64,000 bases of DNA, taken from positions 1 through 64,000 of the forward strand of contig JACKLA010000003.1 of the NCBI GenBank assembly GCA_024236155.1. The letters run 5' to 3'. Of the stretch, positions 1 to 9,169 are shown one piece after another. How positions within the stretch are numbered: the first letter of the stretch is position 1; the number at the start of each line of letters is the position of its first letter. The translations under genes and the position numbers were made by a program. The notes beneath the pieces were generated by a model, which saw only the letters and a list, made by a program, of their open reading frames with translations, was not told the origin of the DNA and made no database searches. Source of the stretch: Sphingomonadaceae bacterium. GTDB taxonomy: Bacteria; Pseudomonadota; Alphaproteobacteria; Sphingomonadales; Sphingomonadaceae.

Positions 1-398
1 ATCCACACCGCAAGTCCAAGGCACACGACAAGCCCGAACAGGCCGCCCGCCAAACCGCCACGGATCGCCCTGCTCTGGATGTCTTCCCAGCACGCAATCC
101 ACATCGGATCGTTGGCAAGGACACTCGCAGGTATGCGACCCGTTCTGCCATCGAAATTGACCGTGACTTCGGGGTCGGTTTTGCCCCCGGAAACGATGCT
201 CACGAGGCTCCCCTGGCCGTGCTGATAGGCGCAGGTGAATTGCCATGGTTCGACCGTCTGCATGGGCAGGCCAAAGCCGCCAAGAATGGCCGCACCGCCA
301 ACCGTCCATGCGTAGGCTTTCCAGCGCGTGGCGAAACCCGATATCGCCTGCCGGAACAGGCCTTGTCCGCGCAGCAGATTGTCGTGATCGTGGCTCAT
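1..398 (-). CDS. traD: TraD-like type IV coupling protein, N-terminal part (runs off left edge)
   Basis: This is the first 132 codons of a minus-strand gene cut by the left window edge. It resembles the N-terminal membrane domain of F-type TraD, the hexameric ATPase that links a relaxosome to the conjugative secretion channel. The visible part has a hydrophobic stretch near residues 30-45, a periplasmic-like loop with the pattern NFDGRTGRIPASVLANDPMW at about 80-100, and a second hydrophobic segment at about 113-131. F TraD has the same layout, with a similar loop ahead of the second membrane segment. The Walker motifs would lie outside the window. The start ATG (398-396) overlaps the stop of the upstream gene as ATGA, so the two are probably translationally coupled. 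The family call rests on layout and loop similarity, so it is good but not certain. Confidence 0.68.
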   Translation of the reverse strand, partial: MSHDHDNLLRGQGLFRQAISGFATRWKAYAWTVGGAAILGGFGLPMQTVEPWQFTCAYQHGQGSLVSIVSGGKTDPEVTVNFDGRTGRIPASVLANDPMWIACWEDIQSRAIRGGLAGGLFGLVVCLGLAVW

Positions 399-775
399 GA
401 CAGTGCCTCCGCTGCGAGCGCTCTTTGCCGCCTGTAGGCAGCCTGCGCGGCATCGCTGGTGGCAGCATCGACGCGGTCGGCATCGCTGTCATTGCGTAGC
501 GCTGCGCGCCGCGAATAGGCATAGGCAGCGCTGGCCGTGAACAGGTTGCGGTCGGTCAGGGATTCGATGATGGAAAGGCGGGATTCAATCGCGGCCAACG
601 CCTCTTCGCTGGCCATTTGCGAGCGGATTTGCGCGCCGCCAGTGATTGATGCGAGACCGGTTTCGATGACCCGCAGCAGAGCCTGATAGCGGGTGAGGCC
701 GCGTGCCTTGGCGATGTGCCGGATCAGGGCTTCCTGCTCCGCCGGGATGCGGATCGACAATTTGATGCGGTTCAT
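395..775 (-). CDS. Small ribbon-helix-helix-like protein, probable mobilization accessory factor
   Basis: A 126-residue protein. The start at 775 is chosen because GGGAGGTG lies just upstream; longer in-frame starts lack such a site. The N-terminus reads like a MetJ/Arc-type ribbon-helix-helix: a short basic strand (KLSIRIP, about residues 5-11), then two helices including RHIAKARGLTRYQALLRVIE. The rest is Ala-rich and helical. Its stop overlaps the traD-like start. Small RHH proteins beside relaxase and coupling genes usually bind the transfer origin and help the relaxase, so that role is inferred here. A plain transcriptional repressor of the transfer operon is the alternative. Confidence 0.6.
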   Translation of the reverse strand: MNRIKLSIRIPAEQEALIRHIAKARGLTRYQALLRVIETGLASITGGAQIRSQMASEEALAAIESRLSIIESLTDRNLFTASAAYAYSRRAALRNDSDADRVDAATSDAAQAAYRRQRALAAEALS

Positions 776-982
776 GATTGCACCTCCCGCAGCGCGCCAT
801 GCGCGCGCTGCGTTTTTGGCTGGATTGCGGGGGTTGAGAGGCGAGGGCGCAAAGAGCGCGCGCATCGCCCCCCATGACAACGGCGGAAATCTGGCATGCA
901 CCCGTGCGTAGGGTGTGTATCTGATCTGCTGGCTCGATGCGCAGCATCGCAGCCTTTCCTAACCAGTCTTGCCGAGTGACGT
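776..982. other. Non-coding region with two hairpins upstream of the traD-like operon; possible transfer origin
   Basis: No credible gene lies here. There are two clear inverted repeats. One is at 791-809, with 7-base arms AGCGCGC/GCGCGCT around a 5-base loop, followed on the plus strand by a run of five T. The other is at 935-949, with arms CGATGC/GCATCG around GCA. Transfer origins commonly sit upstream of the small DNA-binding gene that precedes traD and carry such hairpins. No nic consensus was recognised, so the function is a guess; the first hairpin could equally be a terminator. Confidence 0.3.
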
Positions 983-1492
983 TCAAGCATCGCTCGGCTC
1001 CGCTTCCGGGTGGATCAACGCCGCTGCGTCGGCCATCTGGCGAAGTGCGACCTCGTCATCAATAGGCCTGTTGCAACGGGATCGAAGAGGTTCGCACTGG
1101 TCGAGCAGAACGTGTTCGATCAGCCACTTGAAGGCTGCTGCATCTATGGCTTCGCGCAGCCTTGCATGGAGGTCTGCCGCTTCGACCGGACCAAGCTGGA
1201 GCCAGCCACGATGATCGACGAAAACCTGCGCGCCGAGCGGAAAGGTCCGGCCACCACAATCATACAGTGGGCCTTCGAGATGGAACCAGATTTCGTCGCC
1301 TTTCAGGATCGCGATGCGAGGGCGTTCGGTCAGGAAGAACGGGCGCAATGCGGTCTGAAATGCGTCACCGTCTGCGTCGTCGGCAAAGAGCCGGTCTGCC
1401 AGCGAAACGAGTTGGGGGGCGATGCATTTCCGGACATGGATCGTGTACGAAATGAATCGATGTTTGCTCGAACCGCGATGGAAAATGGGCAT
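983..1492 (-). CDS. Unknown 169-residue protein of the integrated element
   Basis: The start at 1492 follows a GGAG about seven bases upstream and is preferred over an upstream ATG at 1549. No signal peptide or membrane segment is visible. The sequence is acidic and mixed alpha/beta, with patterns such as RPRIAILKGDEIWFHLEGPLY at mid-protein and a helical C-terminus (EAIDAAAFKWLIEHVLLDQ). I do not recognise a family. It lies between the AlpA-type regulator and the traD-side genes on the same strand, so it is probably an accessory gene of the mobile element. Confidence 0.55.
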   Translation of the reverse strand: MPIFHRGSSKHRFISYTIHVRKCIAPQLVSLADRLFADDADGDAFQTALRPFFLTERPRIAILKGDEIWFHLEGPLYDCGGRTFPLGAQVFVDHRGWLQLGPVEAADLHARLREAIDAAAFKWLIEHVLLDQCEPLRSRCNRPIDDEVALRQMADAAALIHPEAEPSDA

Positions 1493-1578
1493 GGAAATTC
1501 TCCAGCCGGAACAGCGATCCGGCTCAAAAGGTGTGAGGGAATGGGGCAAACTGGGCGCGACAGGTGCGCAGGATCAGG

Positions 1579-1773
1579 TCAATTGCGCGTCTGCAGATTA
1601 TCGATCCAATCGCGAATATCGCTCTCGCGCCAACGCAGGCCGCGTCGATTGATCACGCAAGGTGGAGGCAACGCCTTGCGCGCCACCATGTCATAGATTG
1701 TTGACCGTGAGCGGATTTTGAGGGCGGCTTGAACCTGCCGCATATTCAAGAGAACAATATCAGGGTCGGTCAT
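1579..1773 (-). CDS. AlpA-family excisionase/transcriptional regulator
   Basis: A 64-residue winged-helix protein of the AlpA/MerR-like (HTH_17) type. It begins MTDPDIVLLNMRQVQAALKI, then has the recognition-helix region SRSTIYDMVARKALPPP and ends with WRESDIRDWIDNL, which is the classic AlpA pattern. An almost perfect Shine-Dalgarno (AAAGGAGGT) precedes the ATG. AlpA of prophage CP4-57 activates the integrase gene and acts in excision, and similar proteins serve as recombination directionality factors in genomic islands. Its position inside an element that ends at a tRNA fits that role. No integrase gene is seen on this side of the element. Confidence 0.85.
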   Translation of the reverse strand: MTDPDIVLLNMRQVQAALKIRSRSTIYDMVARKALPPPCVINRRGLRWRESDIRDWIDNLQTRN

Positions 1774-1854
1774 GCGAACCTCCTTTCGAGAGGTTCCCCA
1801 GCATGCATATTCCGATTAGGCCGCCTACGGATTGGCCGCCAATTGGCAAGAAAC

Positions 1855-2904
1855 TCAGACGACGAAACCCGGCAATACGTTCAATTCGTTCCGGATCGTC
1901 TCGGACAACGGGCGCGTGACCGGCGCATACTGGCCGCTCATCAGATTAAGAAACCAGCTCTCAGGCTTGCGTCCGCGATTTCCGGATGTTTCGGCAGGAT
2001 CGTTCGACGGCGCTTCGCCGGTAATGTTCAGGCGACAAAGCTGGCGTTCTTCAAGATCGTCGATCTCTCCAGCCGTGCGAAGGCGTGCGGCTTCAATCTT
2101 AAGCGCTTTCTCGAAAGCCGAAACGACAAGGTCCTTCCTCGTCGTAGGCTTGCCCGATTGCTTTTGCGTGGCCACGTGATCTGCAATCTCGCGTAGAGCG
2201 GTTCGCACCTTGATCCGCTTGATCTTTTCGCCCGCGTAAATTTCCGGTGTACGGTCGAACAGGTCCGGCAAATGCGCCGCGACTGGGGGATTCCAGAGAT
2301 AGAAGTTGAACCATACGCCAGTCGCTTCGGGCGTGATTGCCACGAATTCCCAGCTCGAATTTGATCTGCCAAACAGTTCCGCCACCAGCCATGGATTAGC
2401 GAGACATCCCTTGCCGTGAACAAGATCGACGGGCCGATGCGATATAGGCGTTGCAGTGGTTCCAGTGCCACTTGCGGCGATCCGCAAGATTGTGTGGTTG
2501 CCTGAATCAACCTCGTCCAGGACATCCTCGATGGCGGACTGAACTTCGCAGTGAACCGGCTTCAAACCCCATTTGCCAAGGTATTGCGACCAGCTCCGCC
2601 GACGGAAGCCAAACATGAAAAAGACGAATGCCATGCCTCCGGCCAGAATCATCAACCCAATGTCCAAGAAGCTCAGCGGTGAACGCGCGATAAGCGCCGT
2701 TCCACCTGCGAGAAAAAGTGCCGATGCACCCAAGGCCAGAAGGGCATTGGCCTCGTTGTTCACCCACTCGATTGTCTCTTTGAACTTGTCAGCTGATGCT
2801 TCAATGTCGTCCATCGTAGTGGGCAGGCCGAGTTCGCTAATGCGCTGCTCAACGTAGGAGTTGAGGTCGATCTCGATCAGCTTCGTGGAACGCGGCTTCG
2901 CCAT
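1855..2904 (-). CDS. Hypothetical two-TM membrane protein (island cargo)
   Basis: A 349-residue protein of unknown family. Two adjacent hydrophobic segments lie at about residues 54-72 (ALLALGASALFLAGGTALI) and 79-98 (FLDIGLMILAGGMAFVFFMF), followed by a basic RRRSW stretch. The remaining 250 residues are soluble, probably cytoplasmic. The N-terminus (about 10-50) is helical and could be a coiled coil. Base composition is visibly more AT-rich than the core genes, as in the neighbouring zinc-ribbon gene, which suggests recent acquisition. It is divergent from the HEPN-like gene at 3071, with 166 bases between the starts. The start codon has only a weak ribosome site. Confidence 0.6.
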   Translation of the reverse strand: MAKPRSTKLIEIDLNSYVEQRISELGLPTTMDDIEASADKFKETIEWVNNEANALLALGASALFLAGGTALIARSPLSFLDIGLMILAGGMAFVFFMFGFRRRSWSQYLGKWGLKPVHCEVQSAIEDVLDEVDSGNHTILRIAASGTGTTATPISHRPVDLVHGKGCLANPWLVAELFGRSNSSWEFVAITPEATGVWFNFYLWNPPVAAHLPDLFDRTPEIYAGEKIKRIKVRTALREIADHVATQKQSGKPTTRKDLVVSAFEKALKIEAARLRTAGEIDDLEERQLCRLNITGEAPSNDPAETSGNRGRKPESWFLNLMSGQYAPVTRPLSETIRNELNVLPGFVV

Positions 2905-3070
2905 GCCACTCGGCTAGCAATCAGATCCATGTGGGACAATGGAGCGACTAATCGATTGTCAGGCATCCGAGCACCTGTATTGCCCTGCTACAGCTTCGAC
3001 TGAACGTTTGTCGTATTGGCGGCGACCATAGATGGCGTCTCTGCGACTGTGCGGGAAAGGTGAGAATAGT

Positions 3071-4132
3071 ATGATCGGCAGCAAGCCAGACAAACCCAGC
3101 TTCCCGAGCGTGGACGATCTAGTTGCAAACGCCACGGACTTTCTGAAATCAGCCACGGCGGACCTGACCAAGCGACCGAAACATTCGGTGATCGCGTTCT
3201 ATTCCGCTGTCGAATTGATTCTGAAAGCGCGCCTGATGGCGGAGCACTGGACATTGGTGGTTTCGAAAAATGCTGACAAGAGCAATTTCGCCAAGGGGGA
3301 TTTTGTTTCGGTAAATTTCGATGAAGCTTGCCTCCGTTTGCAGAATGTCGTCGGCAGCCCACTTCCAGATGCAGCACGGTCTATTTTCAATAGCCTCCGC
3401 AAGCACCGCAACAAGATGGTCCACTTTTATCACGAGGGCCAGGCGGACAAGGACGTGCTCGAAAACATTGCTCTCGAACAACTGCTCGGCTGGCGCGCAT
3501 TGGCAGGCCTTATGGAAAATCAATGGCAAGCGACATTTGCAGACAACGCATTCGACATCACGGCAATAGATGACGGATTCGCTGAGCATAGGCTTTATGC
3601 GAAGGCCAAGTTCGAAAGCTTGGCCGAACGATTCAAAGCAATTGAAGAGGGCGGTGGAAAGCTAGTCGATTGTCCATCTTGTTCGTTCAAAGCGGCTGAA
3701 TGCCATCAGGAGACCGACAGCATCTTTTGGTCACGCTGTTTGGTATGCGCCAGCTATCCTAGGTGGTGGATGGTCACGCCATGCCCTGCTTGCAAACAAG
3801 AACTTGTGAACGAAGGGGATGACGGAGCGCAATGTAGCGAGTGCGGCACCAAATTCTCGGTGGAGGAATTGGTCAATGAGCTCAACGAAGAGATTGTGAC
3901 CAAAGACAACTACTTCGAAGCGAAAACGCCTGCAAACTGCTCATCTTGTGATGGATATCATACCGTAATCGAATGGCAAGGAGGGTTCGTTTGCCTAGCT
4001 TGTATCCACTTCACTGACGAGCTTGAATGTTGTGGTTGGTGCGGTGAATACGACAACGGGGACATGGAGATGTCTGGGCTTCACGGTTGCAGTCAGTGCG
4101 ACGGCAACGCAAAACTCCTTTATGATGACTAA
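3071..4132 (+). CDS. HEPN-like domain plus eight-knuckle zinc-ribbon protein
   Basis: A 353-residue protein. The start at 3071 is chosen for AAAGGTGAG upstream; an earlier ATG at 3032 has none. Residues about 36-60 (KHSVIAFYSAVELILKARL) and 104-122 look like a HEPN helical domain. RNKMVH at 113-118 matches the HEPN Rx4-6H motif, with Asn after the Arg as in active HEPN RNases. The C-terminal half has eight CxxC knuckles at C201/204, C223/226, C238/241, C255/258, C290/293, C308/311, C321/324 and C340/343, enough for four zinc ribbons. HEPN proteins in mobile islands are often RNases in defence or toxin systems, so that role is inferred, not shown. The gene is AT-rich relative to the core and lies next to the tRNA integration site. 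Confidence 0.7.
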   Translation: MIGSKPDKPSFPSVDDLVANATDFLKSATADLTKRPKHSVIAFYSAVELILKARLMAEHWTLVVSKNADKSNFAKGDFVSVNFDEACLRLQNVVGSPLPDAARSIFNSLRKHRNKMVHFYHEGQADKDVLENIALEQLLGWRALAGLMENQWQATFADNAFDITAIDDGFAEHRLYAKAKFESLAERFKAIEEGGGKLVDCPSCSFKAAECHQETDSIFWSRCLVCASYPRWWMVTPCPACKQELVNEGDDGAQCSECGTKFSVEELVNELNEEIVTKDNYFEAKTPANCSSCDGYHTVIEWQGGFVCLACIHFTDELECCGWCGEYDNGDMEMSGLHGCSQCDGNAKLLYDD

Positions 4133-4198
4133 GCTCGTGCTCCTGTTTGTGCCGACGATTGTCGCCCACGACAGGCTCACTCTCAGATAGGATGGGGT

Positions 4199-4253
4199 GG
4201 AGCCTATAGGGAGCCTATAGCGAAATCTAGGCTCCATACGCCGCCACGCGGCG
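4199..4253. repeat. Clustered short repeats beside the presumed attachment site
   Basis: GGAGCCTATAG occurs twice head to tail (4199-4209 and 4210-4220). Its inverted core TAGGCTCC follows at 4228-4235. A hairpin with arms CGCCGC/GCGGCG lies at 4239-4253. All are within 100 bases of the tRNA 3' end. Clusters like this next to att sites are often arm-type or directionality-factor binding sites, which would fit the AlpA gene in the element. The function is inferred from position. Confidence 0.5.
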
Positions 4254-4294
4254 ATCTGAAAAACCCGTAAATATCGCATTTCAAAGGGAAAGTA

Positions 4295-4370
<76 letters not shown>

Positions 4371-4484
4371 ACATTGCCATGGGCAAACCCGAATCGCCTT
4401 GCGAACGGGAGTGCTGCGTATAGCGATCCTTTTCGCGGTGAAAAGGGGCTATTTTCGTGTCTCGGCAGACCAGTTGCCGTGCGA

Positions 4485-5413
4485 TCAGAGGTTCTCGCAC
4501 AAACCTTCGCGGCGGCTGCCCGATCGGTAATAGGTGCCGCCATAGCTGCCACCGCTCTGGTGCTTCTGTTCGAAGCGGGCGATATCGACATAACAGCGGC
4601 CATCCGGGTCCTTCAGGGCGAGGGCGGCATACTGGTATCGCAGCAGGATCACGCCGGTGATCTCGTTGCGTTCGACCGACCAGCCAGAGGATGTCAGGTT
4701 GACCCTGGTCACTTTCGCGCCGCCGCCATTGCCGGTGTTGTAGACACTGTTTTCAAACGCGCTGGCGAACTGCCGGCCAAGTGCCGCATCGGTCCGTGTG
4801 GCAGCAGGCAGGCGGGTCTCGGCAAGATATGCGGCGCGCACATCGGCTGCCTGCCCTCTACCGCAGCGAAATCGCCGAGCACGGCAAATGCCCGGTTCGA
4901 GGTGGCGGTCGCCGCTGCAATCTCGGCGTGTCGCCATAGATCTTGCGCAACAGCGCCAGCTTTTCACGCGCGACGACGAAGGACATGTACTTGATGAAAA
5001 TCGGCCGTGAGCTGCCATATTGCTTGACGCTGTCCAGGTCGGCATCGGCAAGGCTGCGGTCATAGGTTTCGGCGAAACGGTTTGCGCGCGCCTTGAGGCT
5101 GACAAGGCGCCGTTCCGAGCTGTCATTGGCGTTGGCAATGATTGTCGGTGTCAGTTTTGCTTCGGCCTCGCTGCGGAAACTCCTCGAGCGCAGCCCGGCT
5201 TCATCGAGATTGCCGTTCTCGTCCGCCTGCATCCGTGCGAAGGGAAAATTGTATTTCACGATGAAATCGACAGCCGCAATCACCTCGTCCGTCTCGGCGC
5301 GAGACACCTCTGCATGCGCGCTGCCATAGCTGCCCGTCGCCCCGGTGGGGCACGATGGCAAGTCCAATGACGGCTGCGGACACGATCGATATTCGATAAT
5401 GCGACGCGTTCAT
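4485..5413 (-). pseudogene. Frameshifted gene for a secreted protein downstream of rodA
   Basis: Three minus-strand reading frames join into one product of roughly 300 residues. It starts MNASHYRISIVSAAVIGLAI at 5413, a signal-peptide-like start. It continues in another frame from about 5345 (AETDEVIAAVDFIVKYNFPF and on to KLALLRKIYGDTP), and in a third frame from about 4920 to the stop at 4485 (FASAFENSVYNTGNGGG...). At least two single-base-type indels are needed. I do not recognise the family. As the last gene of the mre-mrd operon it may relate to cell-wall growth, but that is only context. It lies in the same frameshift-rich block as rodA, mrdA, mreD and mreC, so sequencing error is as likely as true decay. 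Confidence 0.5.
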
Positions 5414-5475
5414 GCGGCATCCTCCCAAACCCTGCGCAAACTTGCAGCCGGGCCGGGAGATGCGCGAGAATATGG

Positions 5476-6576
5476 CTATCCTACAATGCCACGTTTCTGG
5501 CGGTTCCAGCGGTTGATCATCATCAGCGTGCCGATGCAGATCATATTGGTCATCATCGACGATCCGCCATGGCTCATAAAGGGCAGGGGATGCCCACGAC
5601 GGGGCGAGCCCCATCACCATCATCAGGTTGATCGCGACATAGAAGAAGATCGTGGCGACCATGCCTGCCGCGAGCAGCTTCGAGAAACGATCGCGCGCTT
5701 CATGCGCAACCTGAGGCCCCAGCGCAGGATCAGCCCGAACACCAACAGCACGAAAAGCCCGCCGATCAGCCCCCATTCCTCTGCCATGGTGGCGAAGACG
5801 AAATCGGTATGGGGTTCGGGCAGTAGTTGAGGTGGCTTTGCGATCCCTCGTTGAACCCCTGCCACTGAACCCGCCCGATCCGATTGCGATCTTGGACTGG
5901 GTGATGTGATAGCCGAGCCGAGCGGGTCGCTTTCCGGGTCGAGGAAGGTGGTCACGCGGCGCTGCTGGTATTCCTTGAGGCCGAAGAAGGCGAGCGGCGC
6001 GACGACTGCGGCAACGGCCCCTCCGGCGACGAACCAGCGCATCGGCAGTCCGGCCAGGAACATCACCACCACGCCGCCAAATGCGATAGCCAGTGACGTG
6101 CCGAGGTCTGGCTGGAGGAGGACGAGCGCCATGGGCACGGCGATCAGCGCGCCCGCCAGGATAATCGCCCGCCAGGTGTTGATCATTCCGGCGGGCAGCG
6201 ACTGGTAGAAATGGGCGAGCGCCAGCACGACGGCAGGCTTCATCAGTTCGGAGGTTGCAGGACCAGCGGACCAGGTTGAGCCAACGCTGGCTTCCGCCGC
6301 CCATCGCGCCAATCGCCTCCACCGCCATCAACAGCACCAGCACAACGCCGTAGATCGGATAGGCAACGAACTGCACCAGCGGGCGCTGGAACAGTGTCAT
6401 CGCCGATGCCATCGTCAGGAAGACGGCAAAGCGGAACAGGTGCGACGTTGCGAAGGGCTGCATGTGCCCGCCGCTGCCGAAAACAGCACTGCAGCGCCGA
6501 ACGCGACCAGCGCGAATAACGGGATGAGCATTTGCCACGGCTGACGGGCTATGGGCGCAGGGACGATGCTGTTCAT
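5476..6576 (-). pseudogene. rodA: RodA peptidoglycan glycosyltransferase, multiply frameshifted
   Basis: RodA is the SEDS-family membrane enzyme that polymerises glycan strands with PBP2 during cell elongation. The start is MNSIVPAPIARQPW at 6576, overlapping the mrdA stop as ATGA. Recognisable pieces in changing frames include SELMKPAVVLALAHFYQ, LLQPDLGTSLAIAFGGVVV, EYQQRRVTTFLDPESDPLGS, YHITQSKIAIGSGG, PEPHTDFVFATMAEEWG and AINLMMVMGLAP. Together they cover the whole protein, including the conserved QPDLGT and EPHTDFVF motifs. Frame changes fall near 6475, 6260, 5905, 5850, 5700 and 5600. The stop is taken as 5476. Every conserved motif survives, so indel sequencing errors are a serious alternative to true inactivation. 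Confidence 0.75.
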
Positions 6577-8622
6577 TCGGGGCTGCCCACGGAATCGGAT
6601 TCGACATTGCGCGTCCGGTTTACCGCCGCATCGCTTGCCTCGGTCGCGGGCTTTTCCGCTTCCATCCGCGCTTCTGCATCCACCCGGTCGAATATCTCGG
6701 TCTCGCGCGTCGGGGCGGGCGGGATTGCCCTCCGGCTTCCGAAGCGAAGGCGACATATTTACGCGCCAGACGCTGCTGCGCCGTGCCGCCCCACTGCTTT
6801 TCCAGCCCATAGAGCGCATCGAGGCCCTTCTGGGGATCAAACAGGAAGGTCATCACATCCCGCGCAATCGGGTAAGCCGCGCCCGAACCGCCACCATGTT
6901 TGATCACCACCGCCCCGGCATATTTCGGCTTGTCGAACGGGGCGAAGAAGATGAACAACCCGTGGTCGCGATATTTCCATGGGCCGGATTTGCCGTTGGA
7001 AATGCTCAGCGAGACGACCTGCGCCGTGCCGGTCTTTCCGGCGATCTTGATGTCGGGGAAGGGCAGGCGACCGCGCCCGGCCGTGCCGGGGCCGTTGACG
7101 ACATCGCTCATCGCCTGGCGAATGAACTGCTTTTTGTTCGGCGGGGAAGCCAGATGGCTTGAAGATCGTCGGCTTGGACTTGGTGAGCAGCTGCGGCATC
7201 ACCTGCTTGCCGGTTGCGATGCGCGAAGCCATCACTGCCAGCTGCAGCGGGTTTGCCAGCATGTAGCCCTGGCCGATGGTGGCGTTGACCGTGTCGAACA
7301 CCGCCCAGTCGCGATCGTATTTCTGCTTCTTCCACGCCGGATCGGGCACGGTGCCATAGAACTGGCTGACCACCGGCAGGTCGAACTCCTGCCCCATGCC
7401 GCAGCGCCGCGCCATCGTCGCTGCAATCGGGTCCATCCCGATACGCTGCGCCATCGAGTAGAAATAGACGTCGCAGCTCTGGTATATACCCTGGCCATGT
7501 TGACCGAGCCATGCCCGCGCCGGTTCCAGCAGCCGAACACACGATTTCCCACCCGCAGGCCGCCGCCGCAATGCACCGTTTCCTCGGATCGATACCGGCT
7601 TCGATCAGTGCCATCGAGACCATCGGCTTGACCGTCGAGCCGGGTGGGTAAAGCCCCTTGAGCACCTTGTTGCGCAGCGGCTCGCGCTCGTCCTGGCTCA
7701 GCATGGCGTATTCGACCCGGCCAATCCCGTCGGAAAAGCTGTTGGGATCGAAACTGGGCATGCTGGCCATGCACAGCAGTTCGCCCGTTTCGCAGTCCAT
7801 TACCACGACCGAGGCGGATTCAGGCCCGATGCGGCGCGCGGCATAGTCCTGCAGCGGGCCGTCGATGGTCAGCCTGACCGCATCGCCCTGGACATCTTCG
7901 CGCGTTTCGAGATCGCGCACGATCCGGCCTGATGCGGTGACTTCGACCCGGCGCGCGCCCGGCACACCGCGAAGTTCCTGTTCGAACTGCTTTCCAGCCC
8001 GTCCTTGCCGATCTTGTAGCCCGGCGTGACGAGCAGAGGGTTGCGGTCCTTCTCATATTCCTCCGCCGATGCCGGGCCGACATAGCCGACCAGGTGGCCG
8101 ACGCTCGGCGGTGGGATAGAAACGAGAGAAACCGCGTTGCGGGATGACGCCAGGCATTTCCGGCACGCGCACGGTGATTGCAGCGAATTTTTCGTAGTCG
8201 AGGCCGGTGGCCACCTCGATAGGCTGGAAACCGCGCGAGGATTCCACCTGTCCCGAGATCCTGCACCTTGCCGGGATCGAGCGAAAGCAGCGTGCCCAGC
8301 TTCTCGATCGTCTGGACGGATTGGCCATCCGTTCCGGGATGATGTCGATGCGGAAATCCGCCCTGTTGGAAGCGAGCGGCGCGCCGTTGCGATCGAGAAT
8401 CCAGCCACGCCGGGGCGGGATGAGCGAAAGGTTGACCTGGTTGCTCTCCGCCTCGGTGGCGTATTTCTCGTTCTCGGCAATCGCGATGTAGGCCATGCGC
8501 GTTGCCAGCAGCGTGCCGACACCGGCACCCATAGCGCCGACAACGAAGCTGCGGCGGTCATAACGGTTCTGCAGCGTCGACTGGTTGACCGGTGGCCCGG
8601 CCGGTTTGCGACGACGGGGCAT
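6573..8622 (-). pseudogene. mrdA: Penicillin-binding protein 2 (MrdA), multiply frameshifted
   Basis: PBP2 is the elongasome DD-transpeptidase that crosslinks peptidoglycan made by RodA. It begins MPRRRKPAGPPVNQSTLQNR at 8622, followed by a membrane anchor and RRGWILDRNGAPLA of the dimerisation domain. The catalytic serine motif is in YPPGSTVKPM and the KTG motif in KIAGKTGTAQ; both are intact. The C-terminus reads ETEIFDRVDAEAR to a stop at 6573. Reading it through requires frame changes near 8325, 8245, 8105, 7998, 7575, 7495, 7130 and 6740. Both ends overlap neighbours by ATGA (mreD before, rodA after), which supports an originally intact, translationally coupled operon. Decay and sequence error cannot be separated from one sequence. 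Confidence 0.8.
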
Positions 8623-9169
8623 CAGTTCACGACCCTGAAACGGGTGAGCCGCAGCCGGTCAAGCCGGGCGACAAGGCGCGAAATGAGCGGGAACAGCGCA
8701 ATCGACAGGATGATCTGCGGAAGGATCGCCAACAGCATTGGCAGGTCGAACTCCCGCCTGAGAGCATGCCTGAGGCGATGATGTAGGCCGCAGTGAAACC
8801 GGCCACAGTCAGCCAGTCCTGCACGAAGTTGCGCCATGGAAAGCGCAGTTCGATCAGCTCGATCGCAATCATGGCGAGCGACCATAGCAGGATTGCGGAG
8901 CCGAAGGGCTGCCCGCTGAACAGATCGTCGAACAGTCCCAGGGAAGCCGATCCATACCGGAAAATCCCGGCCGGATTATGCGCCACGACATCAACAGGAG
9001 GAACCCCAGCGGCGGGATAATGGGTACCGCGCTGGCGATAGACAACCGGTATGAGCGAACCCAGCAGGATCGAACACAGCGGGATGAGAAACACCAGCGT
9101 CGGGGAGGGCGCGCGGTTTATCCGGCTGCCATAGGCGTCACGACGGGATTTCGGATTGACCCGTTCCAT
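8622..9169 (-). pseudogene. mreD: Rod-shape protein MreD, frameshifted
   Basis: MreD is a small multi-spanning membrane protein of the elongasome. It starts MERVNPKSRRDAYGSRINRA at 9169. Hydrophobic helices such as LVFLIPLCSILLGSLIPVV and AILLWSLAMIAIELIELRFPW are clear, and the end LPQIILSIALFPLISRLVAR... is in a different frame. Frame changes are needed around 8950-9010 (probably a pair) and near 8760. The start overlaps the mreC stop as TAATG, and the stop overlaps the mrdA start as ATGA. About 180 residues is the usual length. Confidence 0.72.
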
